A DNA stretch of 64,000 nucleotides from Nocardioides piscis. Lineage in GTDB: Bacteria > Actinomycetota > Actinomycetes > Propionibacteriales > Nocardioidaceae. The position numbers and the translations under genes are program-made. The notes under the pieces were generated by a model. It searched no databases. It worked only from the letters and a program-made list of their open reading frames with translations, and had not been told where the DNA came from. Where the stretch lies: the NCBI RefSeq assembly GCF_011300215.1, contig NZ_CP049866.1:1798001-1862000 (forward strand), given 5' to 3'. This document shows, one piece after another, positions 1 through 7,945 of the stretch (position 1 is the stretch's first letter; every line of letters begins with the position of its first letter).

Positions 1-848
1 GTGCCAGACCGTCTTGGTCTCGAGCCAGTCGGTCAGCCGGTCGATGCCGGGAGTGGCCAGCCAGTCCACCGGGGCGGCCGGCGCTCGGCGTACGCGCTTG
101 AGGTTGTCGGCCGCCGCCACCTCGAGCGACGTCGCGAGCTCGCCGTCGCCGACACCGGTGAGGTCGAGGCCGTTGACGTCCATGTGGGAGGCCAGCCACG
201 GCGCGATCTCGGGCACCGAGCCGGTGAGGACGTTGACCACCCCACCGGGCAGGTCGGAGGTCGCCATCACCTCCGCCAGCGTGATCGCCGTGAGGGGATA
301 GGCCTCGCTGGCGACCACCACGCAGGTGTTGCCGGTCACGATGACCGGCGCCACCACGCTCACCAGCGCCAGCAGCGGACCCGGGGGGCCACGACGGCGA
401 CGACGCCGGTCGGCTCGGGGGAGGAGATGTTGAAGAAGGGTCCGGCCACCGGGTTGGCCGACCCGACGACCTGGGTGATCTTGTCGGCCCAGCCCGCATA
501 CCAGACCAACCGGTCGATGGCCGCGTCGACGTAGGCGTTGGCCTTGGCGGCCGTGATCCCCTCGCTGGCGCGGAGCTCGGCGACGAACTGGTCGCGCCGG
601 CCCTCGAGCACCTCGGCGATGCGATAGACCACCTGGCCGCGGTTGTAGGCGGTCCTGGCCGACCAGGGTCCGAACGCCTTGCGGGCCGCGACCACTGCGT
701 CTCGGGCGTCCTTGCGGCTGGCCTGCGCAGCATTCGCGAGCAGGTTGCCGGCCGCGTCGTTGACCACGAAGGTGCGCCCCGACTCCGAGCGGGGGAAGTC
801 GCCGCCGATGTAGAGCTTGTAGGTCTTCTTCACGTCGATGCGCGCCAT
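1..848 (-). pseudogene. Non-catalytic aldehyde dehydrogenase partner (ALDH16 C-terminal-like), frameshifted and cut by the window edge
   Basis: Starts at ATG 848, one base after the stop of the upstream catalytic ALDH, so the two are translationally coupled. The N-terminal half is a clear ALDH fold (IGGDFPRSESGR, WYAGWADK, then PTGVVAVVAP). The frame then breaks at a run of six G on the + strand (383-388). One added base restores LLALVSVVAPVIVTGN and continues to the window edge. In the restored frame the usual ELGG glutamate region reads DNLKRV, and no GQxC catalytic cysteine appears. Bacterial ALDH16 enzymes carry a catalytic and a degenerate ALDH domain, so this pair looks like a split ALDH16; the role as partner subunit is inference. 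The frameshift may be a homopolymer sequencing error. Confidence 0.75.
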
Positions 849-849
849 G

Positions 850-2325
850 TCAGGCCCCTGCCTTCGAGTCCGGGTTGAGATAGGCGGCCAGGCCGGGGAT
901 CCCGCCCTCGCGGCCGTAGCCCGACTCCTTGTAGCCGCCGAACGGCGAGGTCGGGTCGAACTTGTTGAAGGTGTTGGCCCACACCACGCCGGCACGGAGC
1001 TGGTTGGCCATCCAGAGGATGCGCGAACCCTTGTCGGTCCACACGCCGGCCGAGAGGCCGTACGGCGTGTTGTTGGCCTTCTCCACGGCCTCGGCCGGAG
1101 TCCGGAAGGTCAGCACGGACAGCACCGGACCGAAGATCTCCTCGCGCGCGATGCGATGGGCCTGCGTGACGCCGGTGAAGAGCGTGGGCGGGAACCAGAA
1201 ACCGTTGGCAGGCAGCTCGCACGCCGGCGACCAGCGCTGTCCGCCCTCCGACTCCCCGACGTCCGACAGCTCGTGGATCCGGGCCAGCTGCTCGGCCGAG
1301 TTGATCGCGCCGACGTCGGTGTTCTTGTCGAGCGGGTCGCCCACCCGCAGGGTCGACATGCGGCGCTTGAGCCGCTCCAGGACCTCGTCTGCGACCGACT
1401 CCTGCACCAGCAGGCGCGAGCCCGCGCAACAGACGTGACCCTGGTTGAAGAAGATGCCGTTGACGATCCCCTCGATGGCCTGGTCGATCGGGGCGTCGTC
1501 GAAGACGATGTTGGCGGCCTTGCCGCCGAGCTCGAGGGTGACCTTCTTGGTCGTGCCGGCCACGGTGCGGGCGATGGCCTTCCCGACCTCGGTCGACCCG
1601 GTGAAGGCGACCTTGTCGACACCTGCGTGGGCCACGAGCGCCTGACCCGTGGCGCCGGCACCGGTGACGATGTTGACGACCCCGGCGGGCAGGTCGGCCT
1701 GCTGGCAGATCTCGGCGAACAGCAGCGCGGTGAGCGGGGTCGTCTCGGCAGGCTTGAGGACCACGGTGTTGCCGGCCGCCAGGGCGGGCGCGATCTTCCA
1801 CGCCAGCATCAGCAGCGGGAAGTTCCAGGGGATGATCTGGCCCGCGACTCCCAGGGGCCTCGGGTCAGGGCCGAGGCCGGCGTGGGAGAGCTTGTCGGCC
1901 CAGCCCGCGTAGTAGAAGAAGTGGGCCGCGACGATCGGGACGTCGACGTCGCGCGACTCCTTGATCGGCTTGCCGTTGTCGATCGACTCCAGGACGGCCA
2001 GCTCGCGACTGCGCTCGGAGATGATCCGCGCGATGCGGAACAGGTATTTCGCGCGCTCGCTGCCGGGCATGCGCCCCCAGACCCGGGAGTGGGCGCGCCG
2101 GGCGGCCTGCACGGCCAGGTCGACGTCGGCCTCGTCCGCCTCCGCGACCTCGGCCAGGACCTCTTCGGTCGCCGGGTTGATCGTCTTGAAGCTCTTGCCG
2201 TGCCCGTCGACGAACTCTCCGTCGATGAACAGGCCGTAGGACGCCTTGATGTCGACGATCGCTCGCGACTCGGGGGCCGGGGCGTATTCGAAGAAGGGCG
2301 TCGCCTTTTCAGGAACCTTGACCAT
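850..2325 (-). CDS. Aldehyde dehydrogenase, catalytic, NAD(P)-dependent
   Basis: A 491-residue protein of normal ALDH length. It shows the cofactor-fold motif IIPWNFPLLM, the general-base glutamate in LELGGKA and the catalytic cysteine near residue 298 in NQGHVCC. It probably oxidises the acetaldehyde released by DeoC to acetate; that substrate is inferred from position, since deoC ends 11 bases upstream on the same strand. It is followed after one base by a degenerate ALDH paralogue, giving the order deoC, catalytic ALDH, non-catalytic ALDH. Cytoplasmic, with no signal peptide. The start at ATG 2325 follows a purine-rich GAGGCGAG. The ALDH family is certain, the exact aldehyde is not. Confidence 0.9.
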   Translation of the reverse strand: MVKVPEKATPFFEYAPAPESRAIVDIKASYGLFIDGEFVDGHGKSFKTINPATEEVLAEVAEADEADVDLAVQAARRAHSRVWGRMPGSERAKYLFRIARIISERSRELAVLESIDNGKPIKESRDVDVPIVAAHFFYYAGWADKLSHAGLGPDPRPLGVAGQIIPWNFPLLMLAWKIAPALAAGNTVVLKPAETTPLTALLFAEICQQADLPAGVVNIVTGAGATGQALVAHAGVDKVAFTGSTEVGKAIARTVAGTTKKVTLELGGKAANIVFDDAPIDQAIEGIVNGIFFNQGHVCCAGSRLLVQESVADEVLERLKRRMSTLRVGDPLDKNTDVGAINSAEQLARIHELSDVGESEGGQRWSPACELPANGFWFPPTLFTGVTQAHRIAREEIFGPVLSVLTFRTPAEAVEKANNTPYGLSAGVWTDKGSRILWMANQLRAGVVWANTFNKFDPTSPFGGYKESGYGREGGIPGLAAYLNPDSKAGA

Positions 2326-2336
2326 GTGTGCTCGCC

Positions 2337-3302
2337 TCAGTCCAGCGTGAAGTAGTCGGGGCCGGAGTAGCGGCCGGTGGTCATCTTGGTGCGCTGCATC
2401 AGCAGGTCGTTGAGCAGGGTGGAGGCGCCGAAGCGGAACCAGTCGGGATCGAGCCAGTCGGGCCCGGCGACCTCGTTGACCATCACGAGGTACTTGATGG
2501 CGTCCTTGGAGGACCGGATGCCGCCGGCCGGCTTCACCCCGACCATCTGGCCGGTCTGCGCGCGGAAGTCACGCACGGCCTCGAGCATGATCATCGTGAC
2601 CGGCAGCGTCGCGGCAGGCTGGACCTTGCCCGTCGAGGTCTTGATGAAGTGACCCCCCGCCAACATGCCCAGCCAGGAAGCGCGCCGGACGTTGTCATAG
2701 GTCTGCAGCTCGCCGGTCTCGAAGATGATCTTGAGGTGGGCATCGCCACAGGCCTCCTTGACGGCGAGGATCTCCTCGAAGACCTGCAGGTAGTGCCCGG
2801 AGAGGAACGCCCCCCGGTCGATGACCATGTCGATCTCGTCGGCACCCGCCTCGACCGCGTCGCGGGTGTCGGCGAGCTTGATGTCGAGGGCTGCCCGCCC
2901 GCTCGGGAAGGCCGTCGCGACCGCAGCCACCTTGACGCCCGACTCGCCCAGGGTCTGCTTCGCAGCACCGACCATGTCGGGATAGACGCAGACAGCCGCG
3001 ACCGAGGGACAGGTCGCGTCGGCGGGGTCCGGGCGCATCGCCTTGGCGGCCAGGGCGCGGACCTTGCCGTGGGTGTCCTGCCCCTCCAGCGTGGTGAGGT
3101 CGACCATCCGGATGGCCAGGTCGATCGCGAACGCCTTGGCGGTCGTCTTGATCGAGCGGGTGCCCAGACCGGCGGCCCGGGCCTCGGCCCCGACCTGGTC
3201 GACACCGGGGAGTCCGTGCAGGAAGCGGCGCAGCGAGGAGTCCGACGCGGTGATGTCGTCGAAGGCTCCCGAGCTCGTCGTCGGGGCGGCAGGTGTCGTC
3301 AC
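2337..3302 (-). CDS. deoC: Deoxyribose-phosphate aldolase
   Basis: DeoC cleaves 2-deoxyribose 5-phosphate to acetaldehyde and glyceraldehyde 3-phosphate, the last step of deoxynucleoside catabolism. The Schiff-base lysine lies in HFIKTSTGK, the second active-site lysine in VGVKPAGGI and the conserved aspartate in EIDMVID. I chose GTG 3302 (321 residues) because TATGCT ends six bases before it, a leaderless arrangement. The frame stays open further upstream but that part has no family similarity. The N-terminal extension before ITASDSSLRRF is typical of actinobacterial DeoC. Downstream are two ALDH genes; the phosphomutase at 3944 and nucleoside phosphorylase at 14712 could supply its substrate. 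Confidence 0.93.
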   Translation of the reverse strand: MTTPAAPTTSSGAFDDITASDSSLRRFLHGLPGVDQVGAEARAAGLGTRSIKTTAKAFAIDLAIRMVDLTTLEGQDTHGKVRALAAKAMRPDPADATCPSVAAVCVYPDMVGAAKQTLGESGVKVAAVATAFPSGRAALDIKLADTRDAVEAGADEIDMVIDRGAFLSGHYLQVFEEILAVKEACGDAHLKIIFETGELQTYDNVRRASWLGMLAGGHFIKTSTGKVQPAATLPVTMIMLEAVRDFRAQTGQMVGVKPAGGIRSSKDAIKYLVMVNEVAGPDWLDPDWFRFGASTLLNDLLMQRTKMTTGRYSGPDYFTLD

Positions 3303-3354
3303 CGACCCAGCATAGGGTTGGCTGCGCCCAGCACGGCAACGCAGAGGAGCACAC

Positions 3355-3942
3355 ATGCCCGGCCAGCACGAGGAGGCACAGACCATCCGGCCGACGGCCG
3401 GCCGGTTCTTGGGCAGCTTCGTGGCGGTCACTGCCGCTGTGGTCGCGGTGGTCGCCATACGCGAGTCGGAGGCGTCGTGGGCCGCGGGTGCCGTCCTGGT
3501 CGGAGTCCTCGCGTGGGCTGCGATGCTCCGGCCCACGCTCACGGTCACCGCCGACGAGCTGGTGATGCGCAACATGGTCGACACGATCCGGATCCCGCTG
3601 GCAGCGATCGAGCAGCTGGCGGTCACCCAGGTGCTGGCGGTGCGTGCGGGCAAGCGCTATGTCTCGCCGGTCGTGGGCAAGTCGTGGGGAAAGGACGTGG
3701 TGGCCGAGCGCCGCGGGTGGACCCGGTCGGAGGAGGTGCGCGTCGCCGGTGTCGACTACGCCGACTTCGTGGTGGAGGACCTCCACCGGCGCATGGAGCG
3801 GGCCCGGACCGCCGCGGGCGTGACCCTCCTCTCCGACGAGCAGGCAGAGCTGGCCCGGGGCGTACGCCGACAGGTGGCCTGGCTGCCGACGGGGTTGTTG
3901 CTCGCCTCGGCCGTGGCCCTGGTGGCCGCCCTCCTGCTCTGA
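3355..3942 (+). CDS. PH-domain-containing membrane protein
   Basis: A 195-residue protein with two hydrophobic segments near residues 20-60 (about FVAVTAAVVAVVA and VLVGVLAWAAM), a middle part like the bacterial PH domain (TVTADELVMRNMVDTIRIPL, about residues 60-130) and a hydrophobic C-terminal segment ending in VALVAALLL. Such small PH proteins are common and uncharacterised in actinobacteria and often sit beside deoC and phosphomutase genes. ATG 3355 follows AGAGGAG at good spacing. It is divergent from deoC and its stop is one base from that of the convergent phosphomutase. The function is unknown; membrane location is predicted. Confidence 0.7.
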   Translation: MPGQHEEAQTIRPTAGRFLGSFVAVTAAVVAVVAIRESEASWAAGAVLVGVLAWAAMLRPTLTVTADELVMRNMVDTIRIPLAAIEQLAVTQVLAVRAGKRYVSPVVGKSWGKDVVAERRGWTRSEEVRVAGVDYADFVVEDLHRRMERARTAAGVTLLSDEQAELARGVRRQVAWLPTGLLLASAVALVAALLL

Positions 3943-3943
3943 C

Positions 3944-5584
3944 TCAGAGTCCGGCGGCCGCCCGGATGTCGCCCTTGATGGCGTCGAGCCGCCCGACCGC
4001 CGCGATGCGCGCTGCGTCGACCCCGTCCTCGGCGTCGACCGGGATGACGACCTCGAGATAGCACTTCACCTTGGGCTCGGTGCCGCTGGGGCGGACGATC
4101 ACCCGCGCTCCGTGGGCGAGGAAGAACCGCAGGCCGTCGGTCGCCGGGAGGGCGTCGCTGCCGAGCGAGAGGTCCTCGACCCGTTCGACGGCAAGTCCAC
4201 CGAGGACGGCAGGAGGTGCCTCGCGCAGGCGCTGCATGGTGGCGGGGATCGCGGCGAGGTCCTCGAAGCGCACCGAGAGCTGGTCGGTGGCGTGCAAGCC
4301 GTGCCGGGCTGCGATGTCGTCGAGCAGGTCGTGCAGGGTCCGGCCGTCCGCCTTGGCCTGCGCTGCGATCTCGCAGACCATCAGCAGGGCGGAGACCCCG
4401 TCCTTGTCCTTGACGTGCTCCGGGTCGACGCAGTAGCCGAGGGCCTCCTCGTAGCCGAAGGCGAGACCGTCGACCTTGGCGATCCACTTGAAGCCCGTGA
4501 GGGTCTCCGCATAGGGCTGTCCTGCCGCGGCGGCGAGCTTGCCGAGGAGGCTCGAGGACACGATCGAGCAGGCGAACGTGCCCTGTCGGCCGGCGGCGAG
4601 GAGGTGGTCGGCCAGGAGCGCGCCGACCTCGTCGCCGCGGAGCATCCGCCAGCCGTGGGGACCGCGGATCGCAGCGGCGCAGCGATCGGCGTCCGGGTCG
4701 TTGGCCACGACCAGGTCGGCGTCCGTCTTCGCCGCCAGGGCCATGGCCAGGTCCATGGCGCCGGGCTCCTCGGGGTTGGGGAAGGCCACCGTCGGGAAGT
4801 CGGCGTCGGGCTGTTCCTGCTGCTCGACGACGTGCGGGGCACTGAAGCCAGCCGTCTCGAGGACCTGGACGACCGTGCTGCCGCCGACACCGTGCAGGGG
4901 GGTGTAGACGATGTTGAGGTCGCGCGGTCCGTCCTGGGCCAGGTCGGCGACGGTGTCGAGATAGCGGTCGACGATGTTCTCCCCGACCACGGTGCCGACG
5001 CCGCCGCGTGGGACGTCGGCGAGCGCTCCGACCGCGGCGATGCGGGCCGCGATCTCGGTGTCGGCCGGCGGCACGATCTGGCTGCCGTCCCCGAGATAGA
5101 CCTTGTAGCCGTTGTCCTGGGGCGGGTTGTGGCTCGCGGTGACCATCACCCCTGCGGCGCACCCGAGCTCGCGGATGGCGTAGGCCAGCAGCGGGGTGGG
5201 CAGCGGCCTGGGCATGACCAGCGCCTTGAGTCCGGCGCCGGTCATCACCTCGGCGGTGTCGCGGGCGAACACGTCGCTGTTGTGGCGGGCGTCGAAGCCG
5301 ATGACGACGCTGCCGCCGCGGTGTCCGGTGTCGTTGAGGTAGGCCGCCAGGCCGGCCGCCGCCCGGACCACGACGACGCGGTTCATCCGGTTGGGTCCGG
5401 CCCCGAGGGCGCCGCGCAGGCCCGCCGTACCGAACTCGAGGGTGCCTGCGAAGCGGTCGGCGAGGTCTGCCCGGTCGGCACCCGCCTCGACGGCCTCGAC
5501 GATCCGCTCCAGCTCGGCGCGCGTCAGCTCGTCGGGGTCCTCGGCTGCCCAGGCGCGGGCACGGGTGATCAGGTCGGCGTCCAT
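3944..5584 (-). CDS. pmmB: Phospho-sugar mutase (phosphomannomutase/phosphoglucomutase family, PmmB-like)
   Basis: A 546-residue alpha-D-phosphohexomutase. The phosphoserine is Ser151 in TASHNPPQDNGYK, the metal-binding loop is NDPDADRC, the sugar-binding loop is GDEVG and the phosphate-binding loop near the C-terminus is RPSGTEPKVK. The length fits the Pgm2/PmmB group, which in other organisms includes phosphopentomutases acting on ribose- and deoxyribose-1-phosphate. Beside deoC, a phosphopentomutase role feeding deoC is attractive, but the sequence does not decide the substrate. Start ATG 5584. A TetR gene ends 28 bases upstream on the same strand. Confidence 0.88.
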   Translation of the reverse strand: MDADLITRARAWAAEDPDELTRAELERIVEAVEAGADRADLADRFAGTLEFGTAGLRGALGAGPNRMNRVVVVRAAAGLAAYLNDTGHRGGSVVIGFDARHNSDVFARDTAEVMTGAGLKALVMPRPLPTPLLAYAIRELGCAAGVMVTASHNPPQDNGYKVYLGDGSQIVPPADTEIAARIAAVGALADVPRGGVGTVVGENIVDRYLDTVADLAQDGPRDLNIVYTPLHGVGGSTVVQVLETAGFSAPHVVEQQEQPDADFPTVAFPNPEEPGAMDLAMALAAKTDADLVVANDPDADRCAAAIRGPHGWRMLRGDEVGALLADHLLAAGRQGTFACSIVSSSLLGKLAAAAGQPYAETLTGFKWIAKVDGLAFGYEEALGYCVDPEHVKDKDGVSALLMVCEIAAQAKADGRTLHDLLDDIAARHGLHATDQLSVRFEDLAAIPATMQRLREAPPAVLGGLAVERVEDLSLGSDALPATDGLRFFLAHGARVIVRPSGTEPKVKCYLEVVIPVDAEDGVDAARIAAVGRLDAIKGDIRAAAGL

Positions 5585-5612
5585 GTGGGCACGCTATCGC
5601 TGTGGCCGCAGA

Positions 5613-6203
5613 TCAGCGGTCGATGACCTCGAGGGCGAGTGCGCGGGCGCGGTCGAGCTCGGCGTCGTCGTCGAACAGCTCCCGCCGGACGTTGCCGGCG
5701 TTGAGGAGGGCGTCGATCGTGAAGGCGTCGTCTGCCGGCCGGGCCGAGCCGGCCGTCTCGAGCTCGGTCTCCAGCAGGTCGAGCCACTCACGGGCGAGCT
5801 CGCGGACCGCGTCGGCGACCGGGCCCTCCCGGTGGCTGAACTCCGTCGAGGTGGCGTTGATGAAGCAGCCACCGGGAAACACCCTCCGGCGCAGGTAGTC
5901 CACCCAGGAGTCGAGGAGAGCGCGGAGTCTTGGGGCCCCCGGCTCGTGGTGCCACGCCGGGGCGATGACGTTGGCGACGTAGACCGTCCGGGCCTCGGCG
6001 ACCGCGGCGACCAGGATGGCCTCGCGGTTGCCGAAGACGGTGAGGATGCCGCTCTTGCTCAGGCCTGTGGCGGTCGCCAGCGAACCCACCGTGACCGAGT
6101 CGAGGCCGTGGGTCGTGGCGATGTCGGCGGCTTGGCGCGCCGCCCGCCGGCGGGTGGCGTCTCCCCGGACCCGACGGCCGTCGAGGCGCTGCGGTGAGGT
6201 CAT
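5613..6203 (-). CDS. TetR-family transcriptional regulator
   Basis: A 196-residue protein. The N-terminal helix-turn-helix, about residues 15-62, reads ARQAADIATTHGLDSVTVGSL to the recognition helix in LSKSGILTVFGNREAIL. The C-terminal half is helical (VRELAREWLDLLETELE) and has FPGGCFINATSTEFSHREGP, seen in TetR proteins with a TetR_C-like ligand pocket. ATG 6203 is supported by TACACT ending six bases upstream, so it is probably leaderless. An inverted repeat at 6218-6231 lies directly behind that box and could be its own operator. It is divergent from an SRPBCC gene at 6299. The ligand is unknown. Confidence 0.88.
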   Translation of the reverse strand: MTSPQRLDGRRVRGDATRRRAARQAADIATTHGLDSVTVGSLATATGLSKSGILTVFGNREAILVAAVAEARTVYVANVIAPAWHHEPGAPRLRALLDSWVDYLRRRVFPGGCFINATSTEFSHREGPVADAVRELAREWLDLLETELETAGSARPADDAFTIDALLNAGNVRRELFDDDAELDRARALALEVIDR

Positions 6204-6217
6204 GAGGCCAGTGTATG

Positions 6218-6231
6218 CGTCCGACTGGACG
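6218..6231. promoter_or_regulatory. Candidate TetR operator in a divergent promoter
   Basis: CGTCC and GGACG arms are separated by GACT, immediately upstream of the TACACT -10-like box of the TetR gene and inside the 95-base divergent gap. A further TACGTCCGA half-site lies near 6267. Autoregulation is inferred from position only. Confidence 0.4.
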
Positions 6232-6298
6232 TCGAGTTCGCGGATCGATAGCCTGCGGCAGAACTCTACGTCCGATCGATCGCATTCTGGGAGGAACC

Positions 6299-6802
6299 AT
6301 GGCCACGCACGACATGACCGCAGGTGTCGAACCGCTGCTCGAGGACGCTGTCGACATCGAGGCGCCCCCTGGCAGGGTGTGGGAGCTGGTCGGTGACGTA
6401 CGGCGACTGGCCGACTGGAGCCCACAGGTGACCCACTGCGAGCTCCTCCCGGACAGCGCCGAGATCGGGTCGGGCGCCCGGTTCGTCAACCACAACCTCG
6501 AGAGATCGCCGGACGGGCAGGACCTGACGTGGACCACCCACAGCGAGGTGGTCAGGTTCGTCCCCGAACGCGAGATCGCGTTCCGGGTGGAGGAGAACTG
6601 GGCGGTGTGGTCCTTCACCCTCGAGCCCGGCGCCGACGGCGGCACCCGGCTCATCGAGCGGCGTGCGGTCCCGGAGGGGATCTCCGACCTGGCCCGCCAG
6701 CTGACCGACGGCTTCATGGGGGGCCAGGAGGTCTTCACGCAGGTCCTGCGCGCGGGCATGCGCGAGACGCTCGAGCGGATCAAGGTCGCCGCCGAGGGCT
6801 GA
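6299..6802 (+). CDS. SRPBCC (START-like/polyketide cyclase-like) family protein
   Basis: A 167-residue helix-grip fold protein. It has the typical opening VDIEAPPGRVWELVGDVRRLADWSP, the middle strand pattern FRVEENWAVWSFTLEP, and a long C-terminal helix LRAGMRETLERIKV. ATG 6299 follows GGGAGG at ideal spacing, so unlike many neighbours it has a leader. The family binds hydrophobic ligands, but many members have no known substrate. It is divergent from the TetR gene, which may control it. A second, unrelated SRPBCC protein lies at 7479. No more specific function is supported. Confidence 0.8.
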   Translation: MATHDMTAGVEPLLEDAVDIEAPPGRVWELVGDVRRLADWSPQVTHCELLPDSAEIGSGARFVNHNLERSPDGQDLTWTTHSEVVRFVPEREIAFRVEENWAVWSFTLEPGADGGTRLIERRAVPEGISDLARQLTDGFMGGQEVFTQVLRAGMRETLERIKVAAEG

Positions 6803-6837
6803 GTCGGCCTGTCGGCGACCCGGCTAGCGTGTGCCAC

Positions 6838-7482
6838 GTGCGTGCCACCGTTCGCTCCGTCAACACCGGCGCCCTGAGCCCTGTGCCCGGTCTGAGGAGG
6901 GGCAGCGCGATCCGCAAGCAGCCCCAGCCCCGGATCGAGGTCCGCCGGCCGGGCCCGCGGCACGACGGGCTCGGCAGCGGGGTGGTCGGCGACGAGATCG
7001 GCTCGCGCAAGCACCACGGCGGCGACACCAAGGCCGTCTATGCCTTTGCCGGCGAGGAGCTCGACCGCTGGGCTGCCGACCTGGGGCGTGCGCTGCCCGA
7101 CGGCGTCTTCGGGGAGAACCTCACCACCCGCGGGCTCGCTGTCGACGACGCCCTGGTCGGCGAGACCTGGCGGGTCGGAGCGGCGTTGCTCGAGGTCTGC
7201 GGACCACGGATCCCCTGCGGGACCTTCGCCGCCCACATGGGCGAGGCGCAGTGGATCAGGCGGTTCGCAGCGAGGGGACGCACCGGTGCCTATCTCGCGG
7301 TCCGCGAGGCAGGCGTCATCGAACGGGGCGACCCGATCGAGGTCGTCGAACGTCCGGGTCACGACGTGACGGTGCCGATGGTCTTCAGGGCGCTGATGGG
7401 CGATCGCGACCTCTCCCGCCAGGTCCTCGCGGCCGAGGTGCTCTGGGCCGAGGAGCACGAGTGGCTGGCCGCCAGGCGATGA
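6838..7482 (+). CDS. MOSC-domain protein
   Basis: A 214-residue protein resembling the YiiM/MOSC family. SRKHHGGDTKAVYAFAGEELDRW, FGENLTTRG and the cysteine motif CGPRIPCGTF are characteristic; the cysteine is proposed to act in sulfur transfer linked to the molybdenum cofactor. In other YiiM-type proteins the domain takes part in molybdenum-dependent detoxification. GTG 6838 is chosen because TAGCGT ends seven bases before it. The stop overlaps the ATG of the next gene (ATGA), suggesting coupling. The family is confident; the substrate is unknown. Confidence 0.83.
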   Translation: MRATVRSVNTGALSPVPGLRRGSAIRKQPQPRIEVRRPGPRHDGLGSGVVGDEIGSRKHHGGDTKAVYAFAGEELDRWAADLGRALPDGVFGENLTTRGLAVDDALVGETWRVGAALLEVCGPRIPCGTFAAHMGEAQWIRRFAARGRTGAYLAVREAGVIERGDPIEVVERPGHDVTVPMVFRALMGDRDLSRQVLAAEVLWAEEHEWLAARR

Positions 7483-7925
7483 GGCCGGCCACGTTCCGGT
7501 TCGATCGACGATGGTGGGTGGCTGCCCCGGTCGAACACGTCCAGGGTGTCCTGGTCGACCTCGAGCACTACCCCCACTGGTGGCCCCAGGTGATGGCGGT
7601 GGCCAAGATCGACGACGACACCGCGCGCGTGTTGTGCCGGTCGCGGCTTCCCTACACCCTCGACCTGGTGCTCCACGCCCGACGCCGAGAACCCGGCCTC
7701 CTGGAGGTCAAGATCCATGGCGACCTGAGTGGCTCGGCGACCTTCGAGCTCGTGGGCGACGCCGACGGCACCGGGGTGTCCTACACCCAGGAGGTCAGCG
7801 TGGCCCACCGCGGGCTGTCAGCTGCCGCCCGCGTGCTCCGTCCGCTGCTGGAGTGGAACCACGACCACATGATGGCCGGATGTGAGGGCGGCTTGGGAGC
7901 CCGGACGGCGCGCCCCGACGCCTAG
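7479..7925 (+). CDS. SRPBCC family protein
   Basis: A 148-residue helix-grip protein: WWVAAPVEHVQGVLVDLEHYPHWWPQV at the start, then alternating strands, and a C-terminal helix with LLEWNHDHMMAGCEGGL. Its ATG overlaps the stop of the MOSC gene, so the two are probably made together. It resembles Coq10/polyketide-cyclase-like proteins, but no catalytic residues can be assigned. Ligand and role are unknown. Confidence 0.75.
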   Translation: MRPATFRFDRRWWVAAPVEHVQGVLVDLEHYPHWWPQVMAVAKIDDDTARVLCRSRLPYTLDLVLHARRREPGLLEVKIHGDLSGSATFELVGDADGTGVSYTQEVSVAHRGLSAAARVLRPLLEWNHDHMMAGCEGGLGARTARPDA

Positions 7926-7945
7926 GTGCCCCTAGAGTGCCAAGC

